Assembly: GCA_020161695.1 (NCBI GenBank)
Contig: JAIUOO010000012.1
Location: forward strand, 62,001-126,000
Direction of reading: 5' to 3'
DNA: 64,000 nt
Origin: Pseudomonadota bacterium
GTDB taxonomy: Bacteria > Pseudomonadota > Alphaproteobacteria > Rhizobiales > Phreatobacteraceae
Shown here: positions 40,793 through 49,101 of the stretch, piece after piece
How the letters are laid out: the number at the start of each line of letters is the position of its first letter
How positions within the stretch are numbered: the stretch's first letter is position 1
Made by a program: the position numbers and the translations under genes
The notes under the pieces: model-generated
Seen by the model: the letters and a program-made list of their open reading frames with translations, nothing else
Told to the model about the DNA's origin: nothing
Databases searched by the model: none

Positions 40793-40821
40793 AAAACGGC
40801 GGGCTTCGGGCCCGCCGTTTT
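40793..40821 (+). terminator. Intrinsic terminator of eno (bidirectional)
   Basis: AAAACGGCGGGC (40793-40804), loop TTCGG, GCCCGCCGTTTT (40810-40821) with one more T before G. A 12-bp stem with an A-run before and T-run after, so it can serve both eno and the convergent YbjN gene, which ends at 40846. The best terminator in the window. Confidence 0.92.
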
Positions 40822-40845
40822 TGCGTCTCAGGAGGCGTCGGCCGA

Positions 40846-41541
40846 TCAGGTCCGGCGTTCGCCCGGGCGATCGCCGGTATTGCTCTTGCCGCCCGAACCA
40901 CCGCCGGACTGATCGGGCTGCGCCTGGCCGGGGGACGAAGGCGGCATGCCCGGCGATGTCGAGCGGCCGCCGCTGGTATCGGGAGCGGCCGGAGCGGGCG
41001 CGCGCTGGCCGCCGGCAGAACCTGCGCCCTGGTCGCGCGGCGTGAAGCGGTCGAAGGCCGTCAGCATGGTCTGGAAGGTCTGAACCGACTCGGAGATGAA
41101 GCCGACCGTCACGCCGCCATCGAAATCGACGTCCCATTCGAGAACGAGGTCGCCGTCGGAATCGATATAGGTCTTGGCGAAGCGCTTCTCGTAGTTCCAG
41201 GCGTTGACGAAAGCGTGCGTGAAGCGATCATTCCGCTCGAACAGGGCGCGGTATTGGATCGACTGGCAGCCGGTATCGTTGCAGGCATAGAAGAAGACGG
41301 TCACGCGGCGGTTGCCGATCTGCGTCCGGAGCCGGGTTCGGTTGTTCTCCGAAACGATCTCGGCGCGGTGGCCGCGATTGCGCAGCAGGCCCGCCATCTG
41401 GTTGGGCGTGATGCGGTCGAGGGTCTCGCCGCCGGATTGCTCCTGCCTGGGCTGGCGCTTCTGGGCGTCTGCCGAGGGCGCGAAGCCCGCAAGGAGGGCC
41501 AGGGCGGCCAGCGCGGCGAGGGTGGTTGGACGTTTCGTCAT
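40846..41541 (-). CDS. Exported YbjN-domain protein
   Basis: 231 residues with a signal peptide (about 1-26, LAALAALALLAGFAPSADAQ). The central domain (ITPNQMAGLLRNRGHRAEIV, then RRVTVFFYACNDTGCQSIQY and FAKTYIDSDGDLVLEWDVDF) is the YbjN fold, related to type III secretion chaperones. The tail (about 175-231) is a low-complexity Gly/Pro/Ser/Gln stretch. AGGAGC precedes the ATG. Periplasmic or outer; function unknown. Confidence 0.8.
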   Translation of the reverse strand: MTKRPTTLAALAALALLAGFAPSADAQKRQPRQEQSGGETLDRITPNQMAGLLRNRGHRAEIVSENNRTRLRTQIGNRRVTVFFYACNDTGCQSIQYRALFERNDRFTHAFVNAWNYEKRFAKTYIDSDGDLVLEWDVDFDGGVTVGFISESVQTFQTMLTAFDRFTPRDQGAGSAGGQRAPAPAAPDTSGGRSTSPGMPPSSPGQAQPDQSGGGSGGKSNTGDRPGERRT

Positions 41542-41793
41542 CGTCAGCTCCTGATCGGCGCCCGATCGAGGCGCCATCTCCCAAACGAGGCTCGATCGCG
41601 AAGGTTTCGGCCGGATGGCCGCCGGGTCTTCCGCATATTGCGCCGGAACACGGCCCGGGCAAAGCGCGGATTGCGGGGGCCGCCGGTGCGCGCGTCTGCT
41701 TGACGACGGGCTTGCCAGCCGCGTCGGCATGGCAAACCTGCGCCGTTCCTTGTTGCGATGCAGCAGCCAAGGCGCGATGGGTGTCGGACCGAT

Positions 41794-42690
41794 ATGTCCA
41801 GTTCCCCCCCATCCAAGCTCGCGCTGGCCGCCATGTTCCTGGCGGTGGCGATCTATGGCGGCCAGTTCGTTTCGGTTCGCTGGGGTCTGCAATCCGGCTT
41901 GTCGGCCTATGACATGGCGGCCCTGCGGTTCATTTTCGCCGGCGCGGTCATGCTGCCCTTCTTCGTGCGCGCCGGCATCGGCAATTGTGCCGGCCTCGGC
42001 TGGGGCAAGGGAATCGCGCTGGTGCTGACGGGCGGCGTGCCGCTCACCGTGCTGTCCAATGTCGGCCTGATATTCGCGCCCGCGGCCCACGCCTCGGCGA
42101 TCCAGCCCGGCATGGTGGCGGTGACCGCCACGGTGCTCGCCTATCTCGGCATGCGGGTTCGCCTGCCGTTCTGGGCGGCTGTCGGCTTCGCCATCGTGCT
42201 GTCCGGGCTTGCCGCGATAGCCGTCGCCGGATCGACGGGGCGGGAAGGCGGCATGACCATCCTCGGCGATGCGCTCTTCGTCGTCTGCGGCCTCGGCTGG
42301 GGCACATTCACCTGGCTGTGCGGGCGCTGGCAGGTGCCCTCGGTGACGGGCGCCGCCGTCGTTTCGGTGCTGTCGGCGGTCGCCTTCCTGCCATTCTATT
42401 TCCTGCTTCTCGATCCGGGCCTCGCGCAGGTTCCGTGGCCGATCATCGCCTTCCACGGCATCAACCAGGGCATTCTCAACGTCGCCATCGGCCTGCTGAT
42501 GTGGACTTACGGTGCGCGCACGCTGGGCATCGCGCTTGCCGCGCGCTTTCCGCCGATGATCCCCGTTCTGGGCACGCTGATCGGCATTCCCGCGCTGGGC
42601 GAGGTGCCGAGCCCGCTTGCCGCGCTCGGCGTAGCCGGCATCGTCGTCGGCCTGCTGGTGGCGACCCTCGCCGGCACCGGCCGGCGATAG
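41794..42690 (+). CDS. EamA-family (DMT) transporter
   Basis: A 298-residue protein with about ten hydrophobic segments in two EamA halves. SAYDMAALRFIFAGAVMLPF and ASAIQPGMVAVTATVLAYLG mark the first half; INQGILNVAIGLLMWTYGAR and IPVLGTLIGIPALGEVPSPL mark the second. Probably a metabolite exporter. The ATG at 41794 removes 12 upstream codons (MQQPRRDGCRTD) that do not look like the family. Not closely similar to the EamA protein at 33479-34411. Confidence 0.83.
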   Translation: MSSSPPSKLALAAMFLAVAIYGGQFVSVRWGLQSGLSAYDMAALRFIFAGAVMLPFFVRAGIGNCAGLGWGKGIALVLTGGVPLTVLSNVGLIFAPAAHASAIQPGMVAVTATVLAYLGMRVRLPFWAAVGFAIVLSGLAAIAVAGSTGREGGMTILGDALFVVCGLGWGTFTWLCGRWQVPSVTGAAVVSVLSAVAFLPFYFLLLDPGLAQVPWPIIAFHGINQGILNVAIGLLMWTYGARTLGIALAARFPPMIPVLGTLIGIPALGEVPSPLAALGVAGIVVGLLVATLAGTGRR

Positions 42691-42692
42691 CC

Positions 42693-42741
42693 TTCAGGAA
42701 GCATTAACGCTCCTGAAACCGGCAGCAGGCATGATGCCTGC
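42693..42741 (+). promoter_or_regulatory. Two inverted repeats in the ftsB leader
   Basis: First repeat: TTCAGGA (42693-42699), 11 bases, TCCTGAA (42711-42717). Second repeat: GCAGGCAT-G-ATGCCTGC (42725-42741), a 17-base palindrome ending exactly at the ftsB ATG. No ordinary ribosome-binding site is visible there. The first may terminate the upstream transporter mRNA; the second could be a protein site or a structure limiting ftsB translation. Confidence 0.5.
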
Positions 42742-43059
42742 ATGGTCGTGCGCACCAGACGTCAGCGAATCCTTCAAGCCGCCGGGCTCTACCTCGCGGC
42801 AGCGGCGATGATCGCCTATTTCGGCTTCCACGCCTATCACGGCGAGCACGGCATTCGCGCCAAGCAGCAGTTCATCGCCCAGATCGACGACCTCAACAGG
42901 GAACTGGCGGCTCTGCGGTCGGAAAAGGCCGAGGTCGCCCGGCGTGTGACGCTGCTTCAGGCCGGAGCGCTCGATCCCGACCTTCTGGATCAGCGCGCGC
43001 GGCAGATCCTGAACTTCGCCGATCCGCGCGACCTCGTGCTGATCCTGCGGCGGCGCTGA
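42742..43059 (+). CDS. ftsB: Septum formation initiator / FtsB (DivIC) family protein
   Basis: A 105-residue bitopic division protein: short basic N terminus, one transmembrane helix (about 12-30, LQAAGLYLAAAAMIAYFGFH), then a coiled coil (IAQIDDLNRELAALRSEKAE) and the ALDPDLLDQRARQILNFADP segment typical of FtsB in alphaproteobacteria. It works with FtsL and FtsQ in the divisome. Its place between eno and pdhA is the conserved one. An alternative GTG start lies two codons in. Confidence 0.9.
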   Translation: MVVRTRRQRILQAAGLYLAAAAMIAYFGFHAYHGEHGIRAKQQFIAQIDDLNRELAALRSEKAEVARRVTLLQAGALDPDLLDQRARQILNFADPRDLVLILRRR

Positions 43060-43093
43060 CACACCCGGCACGCGCGAGGCCATAAACCTGAAA

Positions 43094-43119
43094 TCGGTTG
43101 ACGGCCCATCGTCAACCGA
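43094..43119. promoter_or_regulatory. Perfect inverted repeat between ftsB and pdhA
   Basis: TCGGTTGACG (43094-43103), spacer GCCCAT, CGTCAACCGA (43110-43119): a 10-bp perfect dyad 34 bases after ftsB and about 130 bases before pdhA. There is no T-run, so an operator controlling the PDH operon is as likely as a terminator. The TTGACG in its left arm could double as a -35 element. Confidence 0.45.
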
Positions 43120-43250
43120 AATGCAGTTAAGTCGCTGATTGCGTTGCAATGCCAATGGTTTGTGCGCTGCACAAGCCCAACGCCGGCGATCTTCCCTCGC
43201 GCCGTGTCCAGCGCTACATGTTGGGGACGATGGCAGCGCAGGGGAAGCAT

Positions 43251-44312
43251 ATGGCTGCAACCGGGACCAAGGCCGCGGCGGCGAAGACGTCGAAATCCGC
43301 GGCGACCGCCAAGGCGGCGGGCGCGAAAAGCGCGGGCAAGGCGAAGCCTGCAGGCTTCTCCAGGGAGCAGGATCTCGACGCCTATCGCGAGATGCTGCTG
43401 ATCCGCCGCTTCGAGGAGAAGGCCGGCCAGATGTACGGCATGGGCCTGATCGGCGGCTTCTGCCACCTCTATATCGGCCAGGAAGCGGTCGTCGTCGGCA
43501 TGCAGATGGCGTCCAGGGCCGGCGATCAGATGATCACCGGCTACCGCGACCACGGCCACATGCTCGCGACCGGCATGAGCGCCAACGGCATCATGGCCGA
43601 GCTGACCGGCCGGCGCGGCGGCTATTCGCGCGGCAAGGGCGGCTCGATGCACATGTTTTCCGCCGAGAAGCATTTCTACGGCGGCCACGGCATTGTCGGC
43701 GCGCAGGTGTCGCTCGGTACGGGCCTCGCTTTCGCCAACCGCTATCGCGGCAATGACAACGTCTCGCTGACCTATTTCGGCGACGGCGCGGCCAATCAGG
43801 GCCAGGTCTACGAGAGCTTCAACATGGCCGCGCTCTGGAAGCTGCCGGTCATCTACGTCATCGAGAATAACCGCTATGCCATGGGCACGGCGGTCACGCG
43901 CGCCTCCGCGCAGACGGATTTCTCCAAGCGCGGCCTGTCGTTCAACATTCCCGGCGAGCAGGTCGACGGCATGGACATCCGCGAGGTCTATGCGGCCGCG
44001 CAGCGCGCGATGGAATGGTGCCGGTCGGGCAAGGGCCCCTACATTCTCGAGATGCAGACCTACCGCTATCGCGGCCATTCGATGTCGGACCCGGCCAAGT
44101 ACCGGACCAAGGACGAGGTGCAGAAGATGCGCACCGAGCACGATCCGATCGAGCAGGTCCGCGAGCGCCTCCTGAAGGACTGGAAGGTCGCCGAGGACGA
44201 GCTGAAGAAGATCGACGCGTCCGTTCGCGACATCGTGGCCGAGAGCGCCGAGTTCGCCACCAACGATCCCGAGCCCGATCCGTCCGAGCTCTGGACCGAC
44301 ATCCTGAAGTGA
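43251..44312 (+). CDS. pdhA: Pyruvate dehydrogenase E1 component, alpha subunit
   Basis: A 353-residue thiamine-diphosphate decarboxylase subunit of the PDH complex. An Ala/Lys-rich flexible N terminus (about 1-40) precedes YREMLLIRRFEEKAGQMYGM, GFCHLYIGQEAVVVGM, YRDHGHMLATGM and the TPP motif starting GDGAANQGQVYESFNMAALW and ending ENN. RYRGHSMSDPAKYRTKDEV contains the phosphorylation-loop equivalent. The ATG at 43251 follows GGGGAAG; ATGs at 43218 and 43230 lack such a site. First gene of the PDH operon. Confidence 0.97.
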   Translation: MAATGTKAAAAKTSKSAATAKAAGAKSAGKAKPAGFSREQDLDAYREMLLIRRFEEKAGQMYGMGLIGGFCHLYIGQEAVVVGMQMASRAGDQMITGYRDHGHMLATGMSANGIMAELTGRRGGYSRGKGGSMHMFSAEKHFYGGHGIVGAQVSLGTGLAFANRYRGNDNVSLTYFGDGAANQGQVYESFNMAALWKLPVIYVIENNRYAMGTAVTRASAQTDFSKRGLSFNIPGEQVDGMDIREVYAAAQRAMEWCRSGKGPYILEMQTYRYRGHSMSDPAKYRTKDEVQKMRTEHDPIEQVRERLLKDWKVAEDELKKIDASVRDIVAESAEFATNDPEPDPSELWTDILK

Positions 44313-44322
44313 GGGCTGCGGG

Positions 44323-44601
44323 GTGACGGCGGGCCACATCATCGCGGGAGGCGTCTTCGTGATCGCCGCCGGCGCATGGCTCGTGGCCGCCTGGTCCGCC
44401 TTCCAGGCCTGGGTGATCTCCGAGCGGCACGAGCCCTACCGCGCCCTCGGTCTCAGTCGCTTCGTCAACTGGATGGGCGCGATCAAATACATGCCGGCCG
44501 AGGCGAAGCCGCATCTCGTCCGTTTCTACAAGGCCGTCGGCGTGTTCTTCATCGCCGTCATCGCCGGGATCGCCACGTCAATCGTTTCCGCCCGTTCCTG
44601 A
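44323..44601 (+). CDS. Small membrane protein in the PDH operon
   Basis: 92 residues from a GTG 10 bases after pdhA. Two hydrophobic segments (about 6-30, IIAGGVFVIAAGAWLVAAWS, and 70-89, AVGVFFIAVIAGIATSI) flank a loop SERHEPYRALGLSRFVNWMG with a conserved-looking Trp-Met-Gly. It sits tightly between pdhA and pdhB, 21 bases before pdhB, so it is certainly cotranscribed. Function unknown; no family recognised. Confidence 0.65.
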   Translation: MTAGHIIAGGVFVIAAGAWLVAAWSAFQAWVISERHEPYRALGLSRFVNWMGAIKYMPAEAKPHLVRFYKAVGVFFIAVIAGIATSIVSARS

Positions 44602-44622
44602 CCTCCTGATCGGAAGCCTTCC

Positions 44623-46005
44623 ATGCCTGTCAACATCCTGATGCCGGCGCTTTCGCCCACGATGGAGAAGGGCAACCTCGCCAAGTGGACCAAGAAGGAA
44701 GGCGACAAGGTCAAGCCCGGCGACATCATCGCCGAGATCGAGACCGACAAGGCCACGATGGAGGTCGAGGCGGTCGACGAGGGTATCCTTGCCCGTATCG
44801 TCGTCCCCGAAGGCACGCAGGACGTGCCGGTGAACGAGCTGATCGCCGTGCTGGCGCAGGAGGGCGAGGACGTTTCGGCCCATCCCACCGAGCAGCCGCG
44901 CGAGGCCAAACCGCAACAGCCAGCCGCCGCGTCCGTGGCCAGCCCGGCCGTGTCGGTGACGCCTCCCTCGGCTGCGCCGGCGGCGACCGTTGCCGCCGAT
45001 CCCGATATTCCCGCTGGCACGGAGATGGTGACGATCACCGTCCGCGAAGCGCTGCGCGACGCCATGGCCGAGGAGATGCGCAAGGACGAGGCTGTCTTCG
45101 TCATGGGCGAGGAGGTCGCGGAGTATCAGGGCGCCTACAAGATCACGCAGGGGCTTTTGCAGGAGTTCGGCGCGCGGCGCGTCATCGACACGCCGATCAC
45201 CGAGCACGGCTTCGCGGGCATCGGCGTCGGTGCGGCCTTCACCGGCCTGAAGCCCATCGTCGAGTTCATGACCTTCAACTTCGCCATGCAGGCGATCGAC
45301 CAGATCATCAACTCGGCCGCAAAGACGCTCTACATGTCCGGCGGCCAGATGGGCTGCCCCATCGTGTTCCGTGGCCCGAACGGCGCGGCGGCGCGCGTCG
45401 CGGCCCAGCACAGTCAGGACTATTCGGCCTGGTACTCGCACATTCCCGGCCTCAAGGTCGTCGCGCCCTACACGGCAGCGGACGCGAAAGGCCTCCTGAA
45501 GGCCGCGATCCGCGACCCGAACCCGGTCATCTTCCTTGAGAACGAGATCCTCTACGGCCAGAGCTTCGAGGTGCCGAAGCTCGATGATTTTGTCCTGCCC
45601 ATTGGCAAGGCGCGCATCCACCGCCCCGGCAAGGACGTGACCATCGTCGCCTGGTCCATCGGCATGACCTACGCGACCAAGGCGGCGGCCGAACTTGAAA
45701 AGCTCGGGATCGACGCCGAGGTGATCGACCTTCGCTCACTGCGGCCGCTCGACACCGAGACCATCATCGCCTCGGTGATGAAGACCGGGCGAATCGTCAC
45801 GGTCGAGGAAGGCTGGCAGCAGTCCGGCGTCGGCGCGGAAATCTCCGCGCGCGTGGTCGAGCAGGCCTTCGACTATCTCGACGCGCCGCCCGTCCGCGTC
45901 TCGGGCAAGGACGTGCCGATGCCCTATGCCGCCAATCTCGAGAAGCTGGCGCTGCCGTCGGTCGCCGAGGTCATCGAGGCGGTCAAGGCCGTCACCTACA
46001 AGTAA
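44623..46005 (+). CDS. pdhB: Pyruvate dehydrogenase E1 component, beta subunit, with N-terminal lipoyl domain
   Basis: 460 residues. A complete lipoyl domain occupies residues 1-78, with the lipoylated Lys43 in [18 protein letters not shown] Pro/Ala linker (about 85-130) follows, then the transketolase-like E1 beta ([60 protein letters not shown]). A lipoyl domain on E1 beta is a known alphaproteobacterial feature and provides an extra swinging arm. Its lipoyl domain is almost identical to that of pdhC in this operon. Confidence 0.97.
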   Translation: MPVNILMPALSPTMEKGNLAKWTKKEGDKVKPGDIIAEIETDKATMEVEAVDEGILARIVVPEGTQDVPVNELIAVLAQEGEDVSAHPTEQPREAKPQQPAAASVASPAVSVTPPSAAPAATVAADPDIPAGTEMVTITVREALRDAMAEEMRKDEAVFVMGEEVAEYQGAYKITQGLLQEFGARRVIDTPITEHGFAGIGVGAAFTGLKPIVEFMTFNFAMQAIDQIINSAAKTLYMSGGQMGCPIVFRGPNGAAARVAAQHSQDYSAWYSHIPGLKVVAPYTAADAKGLLKAAIRDPNPVIFLENEILYGQSFEVPKLDDFVLPIGKARIHRPGKDVTIVAWSIGMTYATKAAAELEKLGIDAEVIDLRSLRPLDTETIIASVMKTGRIVTVEEGWQQSGVGAEISARVVEQAFDYLDAPPVRVSGKDVPMPYAANLEKLALPSVAEVIEAVKAVTYK

Positions 46006-46017
46006 TCCGGAGGGGTG

Positions 46018-46311
46018 ATGCCAGCGCCCTTCGAGGCTCTCGCCGTTCCACCAGCTGCCCTTGAGAAGGGCGGCGTGGAGATCGTGCGCGCCGCCATCGT
46101 CGAGGGCGGGCTGCACATCTCGGTGCGCCGCGCCTTCGAGGATGCGCAGGCCTGGGGCATGGTGCTCGCCGACATCGCCCGCCATGTCGCGCGCATCCAC
46201 GCCATGGAGACCGGCGCGCCGGAGGGCCTGACCCTCGACCGCATCCGCAACATGCTCGACGCCGAACTCGACAGCCCGACCGATCCGGGCACGACCACCG
46301 CCATCAGCTAA
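46018..46311 (+). CDS. DUF5076 protein in the PDH operon
   Basis: 97 residues, cytosolic: PFEALAVPPAALEKGGVEIV, then RAAIVEGGLHISVRRAFEDA and WGMVLADIARHVARIHAMET. This matches DUF5076, a small alphaproteobacterial family typically found next to PDH genes. The ATG at 46018 follows GGAGG; a GTG at 46015 is also possible. It lies between pdhB (12 bases) and pdhC (23 bases). The function is unknown; a role in PDH assembly or control is only a guess from context. Confidence 0.8.
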   Translation: MPAPFEALAVPPAALEKGGVEIVRAAIVEGGLHISVRRAFEDAQAWGMVLADIARHVARIHAMETGAPEGLTLDRIRNMLDAELDSPTDPGTTTAIS

Positions 46312-46334
46312 CCGGCCCCGTCCGGAGGACGATC

Positions 46335-47711
46335 ATGCCCATCGACATCCTGATGCCCGCGCTGTCCCCGACGATGGAGAAGGGGAATCTCGCCAAGTGG
46401 CTGAAGAAGGAAGGCGACACGATCAAGGCCGGCGACGTCATCGCCGAGATCGAGACCGACAAGGCGACCATGGAGGTCGAGGCGGTCGATGAGGGCATCC
46501 TCGCCAGGATCGTCGTGCCCGAGGGCAGCCAGGACGTGCCGGTGAACCAGCTGATCGCCGTGATCGCTGGTGAAGGCGAGGACGTGAAGGCAGCGGCCGG
46601 CGGGGCAGGGGCGAAGCCCGCGGTAGCGGCTCCCGCGCCGAAGGCTCCGGAAGCCAAGGCCGCGACCGGAGGCGGGATGGGCAACGCGGCTCCGGCCAAG
46701 GCCGAGGAAAAGCCGCAGCCGGTGCCTGCGGCCCCCGCCAGCATCGCGCAGGCAGCGTCCGGCATTCGCCTGTTCGCCTCGCCGCTGGCGAAGCGCCTCG
46801 CCAAACTCGACGGCATCGACCTGTCGAAGGTGGTCGGCACCGGCCCGCATGGCCGCATCGTCGAGCGCGACGTGAAGGCGGCGGCTGCCGGCGGCACCGC
46901 CAGGGCCGCTCCTGCGACAGCGAGCGCTGCCGCGTCGACGCCGGCCGCGCCGAAGCCGGCGCCGGTCTCCGCCCCCTCGGACGAGCAGGTCAAGAAGCTG
47001 TTCGAGCCCGGCTCCTACGAGGAGGTGCCGCATGACAACATGCGCAAGGTCATCGCGCGTCGCCTGACGGAAGCGAAGTCGACCATCCCGCACTTCTACC
47101 TGACGATCGACTGCGAGCTGGACGCGCTCCTGTCGCTGCGCGAGCAGATCAACAAGGCGGCGCCGGCAAAGGACGGCAAGCCCGCCTACAAGCTCTCGGT
47201 CAACGACATGGTCATCAAGGCGCTGGCCATGTCGCTGCGCGCCGTTCCGGAGGCCAACGTCTCCTGGACCGATGGCGCGATGTTGAAGCACAAGCACGCC
47301 GATATCGGCGTCGCGGTTTCGATCCCGGGCGGCCTGATCACGCCGGTGATCCGCGATGCCTGCCACAAGACCCTGTCGACGATCTCCAACGAGATGAAGG
47401 ACCTCGCGTCCCGCGCCAAGAACCGCAAGCTGAAGCCGGAGGAGTATCAGGGCGGCACCTCGGCCGTGTCCAATCTCGGCATGTTCGGCATCAAGGACTT
47501 CTCAGCGGTCATCAATCCGCCTCACGCGACCATTCTGGCTGTCGGCGCCGGGGAGAAGCGGGTGATCGTCAGGAACGACCAGCCGGCCATCGCCACGGTG
47601 ATGAGCGTCACGCTCTCCACAGACCACCGCGCGGTCGACGGGGCGCTGGGCGCAGAACTGATGCAGGCCTTCAAGGGTTACATCGAGAACCCGATGGGCA
47701 TGCTCGTCTGA
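46335..47711 (+). CDS. pdhC: Dihydrolipoamide acetyltransferase (E2 of PDH)
   Basis: 458 residues. Lipoyl domain 1-78 (Lys43 in [12 protein letters not shown]); Ala/Pro linker; peripheral-subunit-binding domain (about 140-178, LFASPLAKRLAKLDGIDLSK then VGTGPHGRIVERDVK); second linker; catalytic acetyltransferase core ending STDHRAVDGALGAELM with active-site His and Asp. One lipoyl domain only, the other being on E1 beta. It forms the structural core of the complex and transfers acetyl to CoA. Confidence 0.97.
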   Translation: MPIDILMPALSPTMEKGNLAKWLKKEGDTIKAGDVIAEIETDKATMEVEAVDEGILARIVVPEGSQDVPVNQLIAVIAGEGEDVKAAAGGAGAKPAVAAPAPKAPEAKAATGGGMGNAAPAKAEEKPQPVPAAPASIAQAASGIRLFASPLAKRLAKLDGIDLSKVVGTGPHGRIVERDVKAAAAGGTARAAPATASAAASTPAAPKPAPVSAPSDEQVKKLFEPGSYEEVPHDNMRKVIARRLTEAKSTIPHFYLTIDCELDALLSLREQINKAAPAKDGKPAYKLSVNDMVIKALAMSLRAVPEANVSWTDGAMLKHKHADIGVAVSIPGGLITPVIRDACHKTLSTISNEMKDLASRAKNRKLKPEEYQGGTSAVSNLGMFGIKDFSAVINPPHATILAVGAGEKRVIVRNDQPAIATVMSVTLSTDHRAVDGALGAELMQAFKGYIENPMGMLV

Positions 47712-47726
47712 CAGGACGTATCGGTC

Positions 47727-48128
47727 ATGAAACAGCTTGTTCTTTCGGCTTTCGCCGCTGCATTTCTGGCAGCTCCGGCTTTCGGGCAGGCGCCTGCGCC
47801 GCGCCCCAATGATGGCGCCTTCAACCTGCCGGTCATGTGCGACACCGAGGCCAATTACGGCCGGCTCGTCGCGCTCTCGTCCCTCGACGTGAACGATCAG
47901 GCCGCGGTGCGCGAGTGGCATACGCTGACCCAGCAGAGCTGCGTCGTGCCGTCCTTCGCCACCGGCTTCATCGTGGTTGAGGAAAAGGGCGAGATGGCCC
48001 AGATCGAACTGCGCGCCACCAATGCGGCGGGGCAGGTGCAGACCGGCGGACGCTTCTGGCTGGCCAAGCGGCATGCGGACCGGTTTCGCTGCGCGGCCGT
48101 CACGCTCAACGCGCGCACGACCTGCTGA
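47727..48128 (+). CDS. Small exported protein in the PDH operon
   Basis: 133 residues with a signal peptide (about 1-20, LSAFAAAFLAAPAFGQ). The mature part has four cysteines (MCDTEANYGRLVALSSLD, QQSCVVPSFATGF, RFRCAAVTLNARTTC), probably two disulfides in the periplasm. It starts 15 bases after pdhC, so it is cotranscribed, but nothing in its sequence suggests a metabolic role. No family recognised. Confidence 0.65.
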   Translation: MKQLVLSAFAAAFLAAPAFGQAPAPRPNDGAFNLPVMCDTEANYGRLVALSSLDVNDQAAVREWHTLTQQSCVVPSFATGFIVVEEKGEMAQIELRATNAAGQVQTGGRFWLAKRHADRFRCAAVTLNARTTC

Positions 48129-48149
48129 CGGCGGAGGGGCGGGCCGGCC

Positions 48150-48560
48150 ATGGTGCGCACGATCCTGTCGCTCTTCCTGGCGCTGATCCTGTCGCTCCTT
48201 GCCGGCGGCATCGTCGTCCAGGCGATCGCCCAGGCCGTGCGCGGCGACGAGGTCTATATCGTCGCCTTCGTCTGGGTACCGGTCGCCGCCTGCCTCGGCC
48301 TCGTCGCGATGAGCCTCGCCGGCGCCGTCTCGGGAACCGTGACCGGCCTTGGGCGCATGGCGCTCGGCCTCGGCCTGCTCACGGCCATCGCCGGCATCAG
48401 CCTGACGATCTGGAGCCTCGCCGCCAGCGGCCGTGCAAGTCTCGGGCGCGAGGCGCCGCTGATCGCGGCCTTCGTCCTGCCGACATGGGCGGTCGTCCTC
48501 ACGCAGTGGTGGCTGTTGCGCCGGCATCGCGTGAGGCTCGCCACGCAGGAGGGCCGGTAA
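48150..48560 (+). CDS. Four-helix membrane protein in the PDH operon
   Basis: 136 residues with four hydrophobic segments (about 4-28, 36-60, 68-90, 100-122), for example ILSLFLALILSLLAGGIVVQ and LGRMALGLGLLTAIAGISLT, ending in a basic cytoplasmic tail. It lies 21 bases after the preceding gene and 3 bases before the next. Function unknown. Confidence 0.6.
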   Translation: MVRTILSLFLALILSLLAGGIVVQAIAQAVRGDEVYIVAFVWVPVAACLGLVAMSLAGAVSGTVTGLGRMALGLGLLTAIAGISLTIWSLAASGRASLGREAPLIAAFVLPTWAVVLTQWWLLRRHRVRLATQEGR

Positions 48561-48563
48561 GCC

Positions 48564-49058
48564 ATGCAGCCTGCGGCCATGTCCTATCTGCCCTACATGT
48601 CGCTGGTGGTGGCGGGGCTGTCGCTCGGAACCTCGATGTTCCAGGGCTATTCCTACACGCGCCAGCTCGACGTCGCGCAGCGCAACGTCATCCGGGGTGA
48701 GTATCTGCGCACCTGTCGCGACATCATCGACGCCTATTTCCAGATCAAGATGCGCGCCTATGCCATGAACGAGACCATGGCGAAGCAGGACGGGTCGGGG
48801 TCCATCGATCCGCTGGTCCAGCGCGAGGCCGAGGCCAGCGTCTTCCGGTTCGGCGCGCTCGGCACCTTCCTTGCCAATTTCCGCGATGACCGGGTTCGCG
48901 AGCGCTACACGCAGCTGTCCGCCAAGCTGTTCGCCATCGCCCGCGACTCCTACAGGTCGCCGCGCGCCGATTTCGACCGGGCCTATGCCGAGGTCGACAC
49001 GCTGTTCGCCGAGATCAACGAAGACTGCGCGCGCACCGCGCGCCTGACCTTCCTCTAG
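48564..49058 (+). CDS. Membrane-anchored helical protein in the PDH operon
   Basis: 164 residues. An N-terminal hydrophobic segment (about 6-28, MSYLPYMSLVVAGLSLGTSM) is followed by a long helical region: RGEYLRTCRDIIDAYFQIKM, FRFGALGTFLANFRDDRVRE and RADFDRAYAEVDTLFAEINE. An alternative ATG lies at 48579. The pattern (one membrane helix plus a helical soluble part) is like many small anchored proteins of unknown role. Cotranscribed with lpdA. Confidence 0.6.
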   Translation: MQPAAMSYLPYMSLVVAGLSLGTSMFQGYSYTRQLDVAQRNVIRGEYLRTCRDIIDAYFQIKMRAYAMNETMAKQDGSGSIDPLVQREAEASVFRFGALGTFLANFRDDRVRERYTQLSAKLFAIARDSYRSPRADFDRAYAEVDTLFAEINEDCARTARLTFL

Positions 49059-49101
49059 CCGTCCCTCATCCCGTTCCGCCGGTCATCGAAAGGCTCACTC
49101 C

